A stretch of DNA of 37,456 nt from the NCBI GenBank assembly GCA_028291765.1, contig JAQGNR010000238.1:1-37456 (forward strand), read 5' to 3'. Positions 1 through 9,538 of this stretch are shown here, piece by piece. This DNA is from Herbaspirillum sp. (lineage in GTDB: Bacteria > Pseudomonadota > Gammaproteobacteria > Burkholderiales > Burkholderiaceae_D). Position numbers and translations under genes: made by a program. Position 1 is the first letter of the stretch, and every line of letters begins with the position of its first letter. Under the pieces are notes generated by a model. It worked only from the letters and a program-made list of their open reading frames with translations, searched no databases and was not told the origin of the DNA.

Positions 1-531
1 AGAATAAAAAGACCATTCTACACAGGGGCGTTACCACCGCCTCGCCAATTTGCAAATTTGATGGAAAAATGTGTACGCACCATCCCTGCGCGATCAAGGT
101 TGCACCGTTGTTGTAATCGGATAACGCGGCGGGATGTGAATCGAATGTATGGAATTGTTAGGATTAGTTCAGCCAGCTTGCCTTGTCATTTCAACGGCAA
201 GCTGGCCGATGATGTAAGTGAACCATGTTTCGCCGATTGATTGGCCCTGATGCATTGTATGGATCACCAATATTGCATACCAGTCGTTTTCGCACCCGCC
301 CCAGGCGGCCATGTGCGGGACGACCGTGGTGCTGCTCGGCAATCGGTCATTTGCATCCGCGCCCCGTTGTGTTCCAGCGCAGTTTACTTGCGCTGACGCA
401 GACTAAGGCAATTCCCTCCTCCACACACTTCGTTTCCGCGTACATCCCTGTACTGTTGCCGCTTCCCGTATCGATAAATAATACCAACGATACGCAGCGG
501 CATTGAGGACCTTTGGTCCACGGAGTGAAAC
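1..531 (+). other. Gene-free leader region upstream of rne
   Basis: No convincing protein gene is seen; the short open frames lack family resemblance and good ribosome sites. The stretch is probably the promoter and long 5' untranslated leader of rne. A long leader used for autoregulation is known for E. coli rne; whether this one works the same way is inference. The clearest structure is the hairpin at 172-206. A divergent gene may start just left of the window, but nothing here proves it. Confidence 0.6.
172..206 (+). promoter_or_regulatory. Perfect 11-bp hairpin in the rne leader
   Basis: GCCAGCTTGCC (172-182) and GGCAAGCTGGC (196-206) are exact reverse complements around a 13-base loop. 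No T-run follows, so it is not a standard terminator. Its place about 325 bases before the rne start fits an mRNA leader structure; by analogy with E. coli it could be where RNase E controls its own message, but that is inference. Confidence 0.5.
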
Positions 532-3500
532 ATGAAACGTATGCTGTTCAATGCAACGCAGCAAGAAGAATTGCGCGTTGCCATCGTAGACGGTCAAAAA
601 CTGATCGACATCGATATCGAAGCCACCGGACGCGAACAACGCAAGTCCAATATTTACAAAGGCGTCATCACCCGCATCGAACCGTCGCTGGAAGCCTGCT
701 TCGTCAATTACGGCGAAGAACGCCACGGCTTTTTGCCGTTCAAGGAAGTCGCCCGCACCTATTTCAAGGAAGGCGTCGATGTCCGCAGCGCCTCCATCAA
801 GGAAGCGCTGCGCGAAGGCCAGGAAATCATTGTCCAGGTGGAAAAAGAAGAGCGCGGCAATAAAGGCGCGGCGCTGACTTCATTCATCTCCCTGGCCGGC
901 CGTTATCTGGTGCTGATGCCGAACAATCCTCGCGGTGGCGGCGTATCGCGCCGGGTCGAAGGCGAAGATCGCCAGGAATTGCGCGAAACCATGGACCGGC
1001 TGGATCTGCCGACCGGCATGTCCGTCATTGCCCGTACTGCCGGCATCGGCCGCAATGTCGATGAACTGCAATGGGATTTGAATTACCTGATGCAACTCTG
1101 GCGCGCCATCGAAGGCGCCGGTCAATCCGGCTCCGGCGCCTTCCTGATTTACCAGGAATCCTCACTGGTCATTCGCGCCATCCGCGACTATTTCCAACCG
1201 GATATCGGCGAAATCCTGATCGACACCGACGACATCTACGAACAGGCCCAGCAATTCATGAGCCATGTGATGCCGGACATGGTGCACCGGGTCAAACGCT
1301 ATCGCGACGACGTACCGCTGTTTTCGCGTTTCCAGATCGAACATCAGATCGAAACCGCTTATTCCCGCACCGTCCCGCTGCCTTCCGGCGGCGCCATCGT
1401 CATCGACCACACCGAAGCACTGGTATCGGTTGACGTCAACTCCGCTCGCGCCACCCGCGGCGGCGACATCGAAACTACCGCATTCAACACCAATCTGGAA
1501 GCCGCCGAAGAAGTGGCGCGCCAATTGCGTCTGCGCGATCTGGGCGGTTTGATCGTGATCGATTTCATTGACATGGAAAACGCCAAGAACCAGCGTGAAG
1601 TCGAATCGCGTCTGAAAGACGCCCTGCATTTCGACCGCGCCCGCGTTCAGATGGGCAAAATCTCGCGCTTCGGCCTGATGGAATTGTCCCGTCAGCGCCT
1701 GCGTCCATCGTTGTCCGAAGGCAGCCATGTAACCTGCCCGCGTTGCAACGGCACCGGCCACATCCGCGACACCGAATCGTCCGCATTGCAAGTCCTGCGC
1801 ATCATCCAGGAAGAAGCGATGAAAGAAAATTCCGCCGCCATCTACGTGCAGGGCCCGGTCGATGTTGCGGCCTTCCTGCTCAATGAAAAGCGCGGCGAAA
1901 TCCTGAAAATCGAAACGCGTCATCGCGTCACGATCATCATGATTCCGAACAAGCATCTGGAAACCCCGCACTACAAACTGGAACGCATCAAGCACGACGA
2001 TCCCCGTCTGGACGATGTACAAGCCAGCTACTCGATGGCGGAACAGGCCGAAATCGATATCGGTTACAACAAACAGCAGAAAGAAGAAGCGAAACCGCGT
2101 CAGGAAGCAGTGGTCAAGGGCATCACCCCGGATCAACCGGCGCCGATCGTCGAACGCAAACCCGCGGCAGAAGCAACACCGGTATTCGCCCCAGCGTCGC
2201 AAACCGGCTTTTTCAGTTGGCTGTCCAATCTGTTCGGCGCAAAATCGACGCCGGCTGTTGCAGCAGCGGCGCCGATTGAAGCCAAACCGGCCCAGAGCCG
2301 TGAGCGCAACGCCCGCGGCCCGCGCAACAGCCGCAATCGCAATGCACGCGGCGGTCGCGAGCGCGAAGAAGGCGTCGAAGGCAGCAATGCCAATGCCAAT
2401 GCCCGCACCGAAAAAACCGCAGCCGGTGGCGACAGCAGCGAAGCCAAACCGGCACGTCCGCCACGGCCTCCACGCGAGCCTCGGGAGCCCCGTGAAGTAC
2501 GTGAAGCGCGTGAAACAGAAGGCCGCGAAGCCCGTCCCGAGGGCCGTGCTGAAGGACAAGGACGCCGCGAACGTCCGCCACGCCCACCGCGCGAAGATCG
2601 CAAGGATGCACTTGCCAAGACCGATGCAGTATTAAGCGCAGATGCCACATTGGCAGCCAGCGGCATTCCTGCAGCAGCGGTCGCCAAAACCATCATCCCG
2701 ACCGGTGACGACGCCGATTTGAAGCAAGAAGGTTTGCCGGTAGATGCCGCCAGCGAAGGTGGCGATGAACCGCGCCGCCGTCGTCGCCGCGGCGGCCGCA
2801 ACCGCAATCGTCGTGATCGTGAACCAGGCGCCGAAAATAGCGCAGGCAGCGAATCGGCTGAAACTGCGGATGCTGACGAAATCAACGAAATCACCCATGC
2901 CGCTCACACTGAGCAGTCCGGCGACGACGTTGCAGCAAGCAAACCAGTGCAGGCCGCATGGTACGAAACCAGTACACCGGTGCATGCAACGCAAGTTGCG
3001 CCAACCCCGGCTGCCGAGCAGAAAATCGATCTGTCTGCTGAATCAAGTGCAGCAAGTGCGGCGCCAAGCGTAGCGAGCACACCAAGCGCCCTGAGCAACG
3101 CGATCAGCGCACCTACCGCACCGCAGCAAATCAGTCTGTTGCCGGAAACGCGCGAAGCTGCCGAAGCACCGGTGCCAGCGCCGGAACCGGAAGCACCGGT
3201 TCCTGTCTCGGAATATGTTGCGCAGCCTGTAGCGGCACCGGTGCCTGTGCCTGTGGCTGAATCTGCATCGGCGGAAATTATCCCGCCTCAGGCAACAACG
3301 GAAACGCCGGCAGAAATGCCGGTTACTCCAGTCGCAGCAATCGAAGCCATTGCAATACCGGTCGCAGAACCGGTTGTGGTTGTCACACCAGCGCCGGCGC
3401 CTGCGCCAACACCCGTGCCGACGCCGATCCAGACGCAAGCACAGCAGCCAGCAACGGCATACGACGATCTGCAACAAGTCTTGCAAGCCGCAGGATTGAC

Positions 3501-3645
3501 CCTTGCCGCCACCGACCCGGAAAAACTGCGCGCCGCCCAACAGGCAGCCGCACAGATCGCGCCGACGCCACACATTCCGCGCGAACGCAAACCGGCAGCG
3601 GCACTGCCGACCGAGCCACTGGTGCAAATCGAGACCCGTCACTGA
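532..3645 (+). CDS. rne: Ribonuclease E
   Basis: Essential endoribonuclease that starts mRNA decay and processes rRNA and tRNA; in other bacteria it scaffolds the degradosome. The 1037-residue product opens with the typical [10 protein letters not shown] start and an S1 RNA-binding region (about 35-120). The catalytic core has the metal-binding aspartates D301 (SVDVNSARA) and D344 (IVIDFIDM), and the Zn-link CPRC (C402, C405) used for tetramer contacts. From about residue 530 the protein becomes disordered: several Arg-rich RNA-binding blocks (for example [14 protein letters not shown]), Pro/Arg repeats, then a long Ala/Pro/Val tail. This tail is the usual place for degradosome partner sites, which cannot be assigned by eye. 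GGAG lies a few bases before the ATG. The gene stands alone and ends at a strong terminator. Confidence 0.97.
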   Translation: MKRMLFNATQQEELRVAIVDGQKLIDIDIEATGREQRKSNIYKGVITRIEPSLEACFVNYGEERHGFLPFKEVARTYFKEGVDVRSASIKEALREGQEIIVQVEKEERGNKGAALTSFISLAGRYLVLMPNNPRGGGVSRRVEGEDRQELRETMDRLDLPTGMSVIARTAGIGRNVDELQWDLNYLMQLWRAIEGAGQSGSGAFLIYQESSLVIRAIRDYFQPDIGEILIDTDDIYEQAQQFMSHVMPDMVHRVKRYRDDVPLFSRFQIEHQIETAYSRTVPLPSGGAIVIDHTEALVSVDVNSARATRGGDIETTAFNTNLEAAEEVARQLRLRDLGGLIVIDFIDMENAKNQREVESRLKDALHFDRARVQMGKISRFGLMELSRQRLRPSLSEGSHVTCPRCNGTGHIRDTESSALQVLRIIQEEAMKENSAAIYVQGPVDVAAFLLNEKRGEILKIETRHRVTIIMIPNKHLETPHYKLERIKHDDPRLDDVQASYSMAEQAEIDIGYNKQQKEEAKPRQEAVVKGITPDQPAPIVERKPAAEATPVFAPASQTGFFSWLSNLFGAKSTPAVAAAAPIEAKPAQSRERNARGPRNSRNRNARGGREREEGVEGSNANANARTEKTAAGGDSSEAKPARPPRPPREPREPREVREARETEGREARPEGRAEGQGRRERPPRPPREDRKDALAKTDAVLSADATLAASGIPAAAVAKTIIPTGDDADLKQEGLPVDAASEGGDEPRRRRRRGGRNRNRRDREPGAENSAGSESAETADADEINEITHAAHTEQSGDDVAASKPVQAAWYETSTPVHATQVAPTPAAEQKIDLSAESSAASAAPSVASTPSALSNAISAPTAPQQISLLPETREAAEAPVPAPEPEAPVPVSEYVAQPVAAPVPVPVAESASAEIIPPQATTETPAEMPVTPVAAIEAIAIPVAEPVVVVTPAPAPAPTPVPTPIQTQAQQPATAYDDLQQVLQAAGLTLAATDPEKLRAAQQAAAQIAPTPHIPRERKPAAALPTEPLVQIETRH

Positions 3646-3688
3646 CAGCACACTGACACGCGCTGACGCCAAGCTGATTACAGGCAAT

Positions 3689-3715
3689 AAAAAGGGAGCA
3701 AACGCTCCCTTTTTT
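3689..3715 (+). terminator. Rho-independent terminator after rne
   Basis: GGGAGC (3694-3699) and GCTCCC (3704-3709) pair around the loop AAAC, flanked by A5 and T6 runs that extend the stem and give the T-tract. It lies 44 bases after the rne stop and separates rne from the moa genes. The symmetric A and T runs could let it act in both directions. Confidence 0.95.
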
Positions 3716-3766
3716 ACATCTCGGACATATTGACCCATATTGACGCCAGTCAAAGCAACGACGCCC

Positions 3767-3795
3767 TTGGCATGATATGTTCTGTATATTGAAAT
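3767..3795 (+). promoter_or_regulatory. Candidate sigma-70 promoter for moaA
   Basis: TTGGCA (5 of 6 to the -35 consensus) is followed after 17 bases by TGAAAT (4 of 6 to -10). It would start transcription roughly 20 bases before the moaA ATG. A directly repeated CATATTGAC (3726-3734 and 3736-3744) sits upstream and might be a regulator site. No Moco riboswitch is recognisable. Assignment is by consensus only. Confidence 0.35.
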
Positions 3796-3820
3796 AGATT
3801 TAACACCTAGCAAAAAGAGT

Positions 3821-4978
3821 ATGAACGTTATCCCCATCCTCGACTTCCGCCAACAGTCACCCGCCAGCGCAAAGCCCGCGGCGCCGATAGCGGATTATCC
3901 AGCCGTCGGCCACTTAGCCGATCGCATGGGGCGTCCTTTGCGCGATCTGCGCATTTCGGTCACCGATCGCTGCAACTTCCGTTGCGTGTATTGCATGCCG
4001 AAGGAAATATTCGACAAGGATTACCGTTTTCTGCCGCATAGCGCATTATTGTCCTTCGAGGAAATAGAGCGTGTGGCGAAGATATTCGTCGCGCACGGCG
4101 TCGAAAAAATCCGTCTGACCGGCGGCGAACCGTTGTTGCGCAAGAATCTGGAGCGCCTGGTTGAATTGCTGCGCAAATTGCAGACACCCGATGGCCGGCC
4201 GCTGGATCTGACATTAACCACCAACGGCGCATTACTGGCCAAAAAAGCGCAGGCGCTGAAAGATGCCGGCCTCGATCGCGTGACTGTTTCGCTGGACTCG
4301 CTGGACGATGCCAATTTCAAACGCATGAACGATGCCGACTTTCCGCTCTCGCAAGTGCTCGAAGGTATCGACGCCGCGCATCAGGCCGGACTGGGCCCGA
4401 TCAAAATCAATATGGTGGTCAAAAAAGGCGTCAACGATCACGAAATCCTGACCATGGCGCGCCACTTCAAAAACACGCCATACATCCTGCGCTTCATCGA
4501 ATACATGGACGTCGGCAGCTCCAACGGCTGGCGCATGGACGAAGTATTGCCATCGGCTGAAGTCATCGCCCGCATTAACGAACAACTGCCGATCAGCCCC
4601 ACCGGCGCCAATTACCCCGGCGAAACCGCCAAACGCTGGCGCTATAACGATGGCGGCGGCGAAGTCGGCGTCATCTCCAGCGTCTCCCACGCGTTTTGCG
4701 GCGACTGCAACCGTACCCGCCTTTCGACCGAAGGCAAGCTCTTCACCTGCCTGTTCGCCACCAGCGGATACGATCTGCGCGCCCTCTTACGCGACAATAG
4801 CAATAGCAACAGCAACAGCGGCGACAACCGCAATATCGATCAGGACATCATCAACACAATCGGCCATATCTGGCACAACCGCGCCGACCGCTATTCGGAA
4901 TTACGCGCCGCCCAGACCGGTAACGATGCGCCCGAAAAAATCGGACGCAAAGTTGAGATGTCTTACATCGGCGGTTAG
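3821..4978 (+). CDS. moaA: GTP 3',8-cyclase MoaA (molybdenum cofactor synthesis)
   Basis: Radical-SAM enzyme that, with MoaC, makes cyclic pyranopterin monophosphate from GTP, the first step of molybdenum cofactor synthesis. The N-terminal 4Fe-4S motif CNFRCVYC (C-x3-C-x2-C) follows the DLRISVTDR signature; the second cluster is CGDCNRTR with a third Cys about 13 residues on, and the chain ends in the conserved Gly-Gly. At 385 residues it is longer than the usual 330-340, because of an N-terminal extension of about 25 residues and a low-complexity [12 protein letters not shown] insertion near residue 326, in a region that is normally a short loop. The ribosome site is weak (AAGAG, 5 bases before ATG). 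It heads a unit with mobA, moeA and nnr; mobA begins one base after its stop. Confidence 0.97.
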   Translation: MNVIPILDFRQQSPASAKPAAPIADYPAVGHLADRMGRPLRDLRISVTDRCNFRCVYCMPKEIFDKDYRFLPHSALLSFEEIERVAKIFVAHGVEKIRLTGGEPLLRKNLERLVELLRKLQTPDGRPLDLTLTTNGALLAKKAQALKDAGLDRVTVSLDSLDDANFKRMNDADFPLSQVLEGIDAAHQAGLGPIKINMVVKKGVNDHEILTMARHFKNTPYILRFIEYMDVGSSNGWRMDEVLPSAEVIARINEQLPISPTGANYPGETAKRWRYNDGGGEVGVISSVSHAFCGDCNRTRLSTEGKLFTCLFATSGYDLRALLRDNSNSNSNSGDNRNIDQDIINTIGHIWHNRADRYSELRAAQTGNDAPEKIGRKVEMSYIGG

Positions 4979-4979
4979 C

Positions 4980-5585
4980 ATGATCCCCGCTGTCGCCATT
5001 ACCGGCCTGATCCTGGCAGGCGGCCGCGGCGCCCGCATGGGTCACGTCGACAAAGGCCTGCAAACATTTCGCGGCTTGCCGCTGGCAGCGCATGCCATCG
5101 CGCGACTGGCGCCGCAAGTCGGCACGCTGGCCATCAATATCAACCGCAACCAGGCACAGTACACGCCGTTCGGCCTGCCGCTTTGGCCGGACACGCTGCC
5201 GGACTTCGCCGGACCGCTAGCGGGACTGCAAGCCGGCCTGAGCCGCTGCGCCACCCCCTATCTACTCAGCGTTCCCTGCGATAGTCCGTTGCTACCGCTC
5301 GATCTGGCCGCGCGTTTATCGGCGGCATTGGAAAGCGCCGGCGCCGATCTGGCGCTGGCTGTCACCGACGGCGACGATGGACAAATCCAGCGTCATCCGG
5401 TGTTTTGTCTGATGAAAACGACCGTGCTGCCGCAACTCAACGATTACCTGCGCGATGGCGGACGTAAAATGGAAAACTGGATGACCACGCTGGCGATGAT
5501 CGACGTGCACTTCGACGACCGCGCCGCCTTCGACAACATCAACACACTGCAGCAATTGCAGCAACTCGAACAACGCCCACTATGA
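4980..5585 (+). CDS. mobA: Molybdenum cofactor guanylyltransferase MobA
   Basis: Transfers GMP from GTP to Mo-molybdopterin, giving the guanine dinucleotide form of the cofactor. The start is taken at ATG 4980, one base after the moaA stop, because the nucleotide-binding motif LAGGRGARMG...DKGL begins at residue 12 from there; the same frame stays open further upstream but only as antisense-like read-through inside moaA. The length of 201 residues fits the family (about 190-200). Other family marks are GPLAGLQAGL, PCDSPLLPLDL and RHPVFCL. The stop overlaps the moeA start (ATGA, 5582-5585), which suggests coupled translation. Confidence 0.95.
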   Translation: MIPAVAITGLILAGGRGARMGHVDKGLQTFRGLPLAAHAIARLAPQVGTLAININRNQAQYTPFGLPLWPDTLPDFAGPLAGLQAGLSRCATPYLLSVPCDSPLLPLDLAARLSAALESAGADLALAVTDGDDGQIQRHPVFCLMKTTVLPQLNDYLRDGGRKMENWMTTLAMIDVHFDDRAAFDNINTLQQLQQLEQRPL

Positions 5586-6883
5586 CAATGCCCGCTTCCC
5601 TCAAAGAAATTGTCAGTTGCCTCTCGGATTACGATCCGAATGCATTGACCGTGGCCCAAGGCCAGCAAGTCATTGCGCAATTCGTGCCGGTGATCGAGGC
5701 CACCGAACAAGTGGCGATCCGCAGCGCATTGGATCGCATCCTGGCGGTCGATATCGACTCCACCATCAACGTCCCGGCGCATGATAATTCGGCGATGGAC
5801 GGTTACGCATTTCATGGCGAAGAATTAAGCGCCGACGCCGCCTTGACGCTGCGCGTGATCGGCAATATACAAGCCGGCGATCGTTTCACCGGCAGCGTCG
5901 GCCGCGGCGAATGCGTGCGCATCATGACCGGCGCCGTCATGCCGCCCGATTGCGATACCGTGGTGCCGCAGGAATTTACACAAATTGCCGGCGACAACCC
6001 TGCTCTGCCGCAAGTGACGTTAGCAGCGGCTTGCGTGCGCACCGGCGCGAACCGCCGCCGTGCCGGCGAGGATTTGCATATCGGCCAAACCGCCCTGCGG
6101 CGCGGCAAAATCCTGCGGCCGGCCGACCTCGGCCTGCTGGCCTCGCTGGGCATTGCCGAAGTCGCCGTACAGCGGCGGCTGCGCGTGGCCTTCTTTTCCA
6201 CCGGCAATGAGCTGCGTTCGGTCGGACAGACACTCGATCCCGGCTGCGTCTACGACTCCAATCGCTACACCTTGTACGGCATGCTGACGCGCCTGGGCTG
6301 CGACGTCATCGACATGGGCGTGGTCCATGACGATCCCGCTGCGCTGGAAACCGCCTTGCGCAGCGCCTGCGAAAACGCCGATGCAGTGATCACCTCCGGC
6401 GGCGTCTCCGTGGGCACCGCCGATTACACCAAGCAAAGCATGGCGGCGCTGGGTGAAGTTTTGTTCTGGAAAATCGGCATGCGCCCCGGCCGGCCGATGG
6501 CCTTCGGCAGCCTGACATCGCATGGCAAGCGCGCGATGCTGTTCGGCCTGCCAGGCAATCCGGTCGCGGTGATGGTCAGCTTCTATTTTTTCGTACGCAG
6601 CGCTTTGCTGCAAATGGCCGGCGCAACGCAAGCAGCTTTGCCGCAACTGCGCGTCAATTCGCTCTCGCCGATACGCAAGCGGCCTGGCCGCACCGAATAC
6701 CAGCGCGGCATCGTCGCGCCGGACGAACACGGCAATTACAGCGTCAGGCTGACCGGCGAGCAAGGCTCCGGCATTCTGCGTTCGATGTCGGACGCCAACT
6801 GCATCATCGTGCTGAGCGACGCGCAAGGCGACGTCAAAGCCGGCGACCCCGTTGAAATCGTTTTATTCGAGGGGCTGATTTAA
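5582..6883 (+). CDS. moeA: Molybdopterin molybdenumtransferase MoeA
   Basis: Inserts molybdate into adenylylated molybdopterin. The 433-residue protein has the family length and its markers: PAHDNSAMDGYAF near residue 65, GAVMPPDCDTVV near 120, TGNEL, the MoCF-binding TSGGVSVG near 275, and GLPGNPVAVMVSF near 325. The ATG at 5582 overlaps the mobA stop by four bases; a second Met two codons later (5588) is an alternative start. The TAA stop touches the ATG of the next gene directly, so the unit is probably one transcript. Confidence 0.97.
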   Translation: MTMPASLKEIVSCLSDYDPNALTVAQGQQVIAQFVPVIEATEQVAIRSALDRILAVDIDSTINVPAHDNSAMDGYAFHGEELSADAALTLRVIGNIQAGDRFTGSVGRGECVRIMTGAVMPPDCDTVVPQEFTQIAGDNPALPQVTLAAACVRTGANRRRAGEDLHIGQTALRRGKILRPADLGLLASLGIAEVAVQRRLRVAFFSTGNELRSVGQTLDPGCVYDSNRYTLYGMLTRLGCDVIDMGVVHDDPAALETALRSACENADAVITSGGVSVGTADYTKQSMAALGEVLFWKIGMRPGRPMAFGSLTSHGKRAMLFGLPGNPVAVMVSFYFFVRSALLQMAGATQAALPQLRVNSLSPIRKRPGRTEYQRGIVAPDEHGNYSVRLTGEQGSGILRSMSDANCIIVLSDAQGDVKAGDPVEIVLFEGLI

Positions 6884-8515
6884 ATGAGCGCTTCACGATC
6901 CGCATTAAAAGCTGATCGACAAGCCGATCCACAAGCCGGGACAGCGCTTTTTTCAGTCGCCGAAATCCGCGCAATCGAACAAGCCGCATTGGCCAATCTG
7001 CCGCCTTACACACTGATGCAACGCGCCGGCGCGGCAGCCGCAGCGGCGACACGGCAATTAAACGGGAACAGCGACACCGCGCATATTTTGATTCTGGCCG
7101 GTCCCGGCAACAACGGCGGCGACGCGCTGGAAGCTGCCTGCGATCTAAGCAGCGGCGGTCTGGAAGTTTCCGTGCTGCTGATGGCCGGCAGCAGCAACAA
7201 GCAGCCGGCAGACGCCGCGCATGCCCTGGAACGCGCCCGCGCCTGCGCCATCGAATGGATAACGCCGGCGCAGCTCACTACCGATACCAGCTGGACCTTG
7301 GTGCTGGACGGCCTGTTCGGCATCGGCATGCAACGCGCGCTCGGTCCCGAGTACCGTGCCATCGCCGCGCACATCAACGCCCTGCATTGCCCGGTATTGG
7401 CGCTCGATATCGCCAGCGGCCTGAATGCAGATACCGGCTGCATCGTCAGCGATGCAAATGCCAACACCGACGCTGACATCGACGCCAACACCGACGCAGA
7501 TACCGACAATCGCGCCATCCGGGCCACCCATACCATTACCTTCATTGCCGCCAAACCGGGGCTGCACACCTGTGACGGCCGCGACTATAGCGGCGCAGTG
7601 CAAATTGCCGATCTCGGCATAGACCGCAAGCTATTGCCTGCGGCGCACGCCGTGCTCAATGCGCCGCGCTACTTTGCAGACAGCTTGCAGCCGCGGCTGC
7701 AAAATTCGCACAAAGGCAGTTATGGCGATGTCAGTATCATCGGCGGTGCGCAGGGCATGGCCGGCGCCGTCATTCTGGCAGCGCGCGCTGCGGCGCAAGC
7801 AGGCGCCGGCCGCGTTTATGCAGGCTTTGTCGAGCCGCCGCCGGCTTATGACCCATTGCATCCGGAACTGATGTGCCGTGCTGCGGCTACGCTCGATTTC
7901 AGCAGCAGTACCGTGGTAGCCGGCCCCGGCCTGGGCGAAAGCCGGGACGCGCACGATCTCTTGGCGCAGGCGTTGCATACCCCAGTCAATCTGGTGCTGG
8001 ATGCGGATGCACTGAATTTGCTGGCAGCCGAGCCCCGCCTGCAGCACAAGTTATCGACCCGAGCCCGACTGGGCGCAACGCTGCTGACGCCGCATCCCCT
8101 GGAAGCGGCGCGCTTGCTCAATATCAGCGCGGCAGAAGTGCAGGCCGACCGGCTACACGCGGCGCGTTCGCTGGCGCAACGGTTTCAGGCGATTGTGATT
8201 TTAAAGGGTTCCGGTACGGTGATCGCCCGGCCCGATGGCTTAGCTGCGATCAATCCAACCGGCAATCCTGGATTGGCTACTGCCGGTAGTGGGGATGTAC
8301 TCAGCGGTATTTGCGCCGCTTTGATGGCGCAAAATTGGGAGCCCTGGCAGGCGGCGCTCGGCGCGGTATGGCTGCATGGCGCCGCTGCGGATGCTTTGGT
8401 CGAACAGGGCGTTGGGCCGATCGGCTTGTGTGCCAGTGAGATTGGCCTGGCGGTACGGCAAGTGCTTAACCGGCTGGTTGAAGAGAAACTTCATCATCCG
8501 GCCGGCACCCGGTAA
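6884..8515 (+). CDS. nnr: Bifunctional NAD(P)H-hydrate epimerase / ADP-dependent dehydratase
   Basis: Metabolite-repair enzyme that epimerises damaged NAD(P)H hydrate and dehydrates it back to NAD(P)H. The 543-residue chain has both domains: the epimerase (about 25-250) with LAGPGNNGGDAL and a LDGLFGIGM segment, and the ribokinase-like dehydratase (about 255-535) with HKGSYGDVSIIGG, TPHPLEAARLL, ILKGSGTVIA and the nucleotide/catalytic NPGLATAGSGDVLSG. A low-complexity stretch of Asn, Asp, Ala and Thr (about residues 188-208, from DANANTDADID on) interrupts the epimerase domain, probably as a surface loop. The start directly abuts the moeA stop. The pairing with molybdenum cofactor genes is positional; no functional link is known to me. 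Confidence 0.95.
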   Translation: MSASRSALKADRQADPQAGTALFSVAEIRAIEQAALANLPPYTLMQRAGAAAAAATRQLNGNSDTAHILILAGPGNNGGDALEAACDLSSGGLEVSVLLMAGSSNKQPADAAHALERARACAIEWITPAQLTTDTSWTLVLDGLFGIGMQRALGPEYRAIAAHINALHCPVLALDIASGLNADTGCIVSDANANTDADIDANTDADTDNRAIRATHTITFIAAKPGLHTCDGRDYSGAVQIADLGIDRKLLPAAHAVLNAPRYFADSLQPRLQNSHKGSYGDVSIIGGAQGMAGAVILAARAAAQAGAGRVYAGFVEPPPAYDPLHPELMCRAAATLDFSSSTVVAGPGLGESRDAHDLLAQALHTPVNLVLDADALNLLAAEPRLQHKLSTRARLGATLLTPHPLEAARLLNISAAEVQADRLHAARSLAQRFQAIVILKGSGTVIARPDGLAAINPTGNPGLATAGSGDVLSGICAALMAQNWEPWQAALGAVWLHGAAADALVEQGVGPIGLCASEIGLAVRQVLNRLVEEKLHHPAGTR

Positions 8516-8517
8516 CG

Positions 8518-8543
8518 CCTGAGTTAAAAGCCTGAGTTAAAAG
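8518..8543. repeat. 13-bp tandem direct repeat between convergent genes
   Basis: CCTGAGTTAAAAG occurs at 8518-8530 and again immediately at 8531-8543, just after the nnr stop and before the stop of the convergent effector-like gene. It may be a simple slip duplication or the scar of an insertion at the edge of the AT-rich patch. Confidence 0.8.
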
Positions 8544-8545
8544 TC

Positions 8546-9316
8546 TTATACAGACGTTTCCTTCAATTCCGGCGGAACACTGGATTTTTTCCTGGATGCC
8601 TCCAATGCGTCTATTGTCACCCGGTATCTCGAAAGTATTAAGGGAATTTCTACAGATTTCTGATTCGTTTTCTTAAGACTGCTACTGCTCGCAGCCTGTG
8701 AATGCAGAGAATCGACGCCAGCGGGGCTCGGCGTTAATTTTCGCAGCCCTTTCATCTTCGGTGGCGGCGTCGGCGGCACCGATTCTGATACCGCCGGTTC
8801 CTGCCGCTTTACTTTAGCCAACCCGTTCCGCTCAATCCGTGCATAGATTGGCTCTGAATTAACGAGAGCGCTCTCGGCGCCGGCTGCATTTTTTACCGGC
8901 GCCGACTCATCGCGCAACGCCTTCATCTCTTGAATCGTCGCATAACCATCATCTGGCGTCGCTTCTTCCTTAGATGCTGCATGGAGTGGAAGTAATCCGA
9001 TTGGCAACAACAGCGGCGCGCGCGGCGTACCGGAAATTGTCTTGGGCGTTTGTGTTTTTTTTGTTTTTTGGATCTGTTGCCGAACTACGTTGCGGCCATA
9101 GCCAAAACGGGAAAAATTAGAATCACCAATTTTTCCCGTTTTACCGAAGCGCAAAAGATTATTCAAAAAATTGCCAACCTTGTTCCCATCAGCAAGCAAT
9201 TTAAAAGGCCGGCCTTTATAGGCATCACCGCCTTGAGCCGTATTTTTCGCAACCGGGCCGGCACGCTGCGCAATGCCAATAAAAAATTTCATTGGCGATA
9301 TAACGGGAATAGGCAT
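8546..9316 (-). CDS. Unrecognised effector-like protein with EPIYA motif and PDZ-type C-terminus
   Basis: I do not recognise the family. The start at 9316 is chosen because its surroundings (GAAAGATACCTATGC) match those of the neighbour gene's start (GAAAGATATCTATGC); the frame also has a Met five codons upstream (9331). The product has 256 residues. The N-terminal half is basic, with an AYKG motif shared with the neighbour. The second half looks disordered and carries short linear motifs: DDGYATIQ (about 122-129), an exact EPIYA (155-159, in SEPIYARIE), a Pro-rich PPTPPPK (PxxPxK, about 181-187), a Ser-rich stretch, and the C-terminus KETSV, which fits a class I PDZ ligand (T-x-V). There is no clear signal peptide or membrane segment. 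EPIYA motifs are known as host tyrosine-kinase targets in CagA- and Bep-type secreted effectors. A secreted host-directed role is inference; no secretion genes are in the window. Confidence 0.6.
   Translation of the reverse strand: MPIPVISPMKFFIGIAQRAGPVAKNTAQGGDAYKGRPFKLLADGNKVGNFLNNLLRFGKTGKIGDSNFSRFGYGRNVVRQQIQKTKKTQTPKTISGTPRAPLLLPIGLLPLHAASKEEATPDDGYATIQEMKALRDESAPVKNAAGAESALVNSEPIYARIERNGLAKVKRQEPAVSESVPPTPPPKMKGLRKLTPSPAGVDSLHSQAASSSSLKKTNQKSVEIPLILSRYRVTIDALEASRKKSSVPPELKETSV
9104..9142. repeat. Perfect 15-bp inverted repeat inside the effector-like gene
   Basis: AAAACGGGAAAAATT (9104-9118) and AATTTTTCCCGTTTT (9128-9142) are exact reverse complements separated by 9 bases. It lies within the coding part for FGKTGKIGDSNFSRFG. 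The message could fold a stable hairpin early in the gene; it might also be a relic of a small palindromic insertion kept in frame. Confidence 0.85.
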
Positions 9317-9366
9317 AGGTATCTTTCTCATCGATAATTTTCAAACTGACCACATGCTAGTTTTAA
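9317..9366 (-). promoter_or_regulatory. Shared 5' leader of the effector-like gene at 8546
   Basis: Reading toward the gene, TTAAAACTA comes 50 bases before the ATG, followed by TTTGAAA, TTAT and GAGAAAGATACCT just before the start. The same order of blocks occurs before the neighbour gene at 54 bases. The remaining gap to 9538 is AT-rich (17 G/C in 60 bases at 9361-9420) and holds nothing else I can support. I found no hrp box and no TTCG-N16-TTCG element. Confidence 0.45.
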
Positions 9367-9538
9367 CAATCAGCAATAGCAATCAGGCTTATCTTAGTAA
9401 AGACTTCTTAATTGATGAAATTCACCCCTGCAAAAAACCCATGGCAAAACGCCGTCAAACGCGGCGGTGCGGCAGATGCTCAAGCGACTAGTTAAAGAGA
9501 ATTCAATTGTTCGGTGAGTGACGGTAAAAGTCTAAAGA

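Noticed and set aside
1162-2559. 465-codon open frame opposite rne
   Set aside because: Antisense shadow of RNase E with Phe/Arg-skewed composition and no ribosome site.
4797-4860. Frameshift in moaA at the Asn/Ser repeat
   Set aside because: The frame is intact through the repeat to the conserved C-terminal Gly-Gly.
7450-7510. Repeat run in nnr as a CRISPR-like or satellite array
   Set aside because: Units are only 3-12 bases, in frame, and encode an Asn/Asp/Ala/Thr loop; no spacers.
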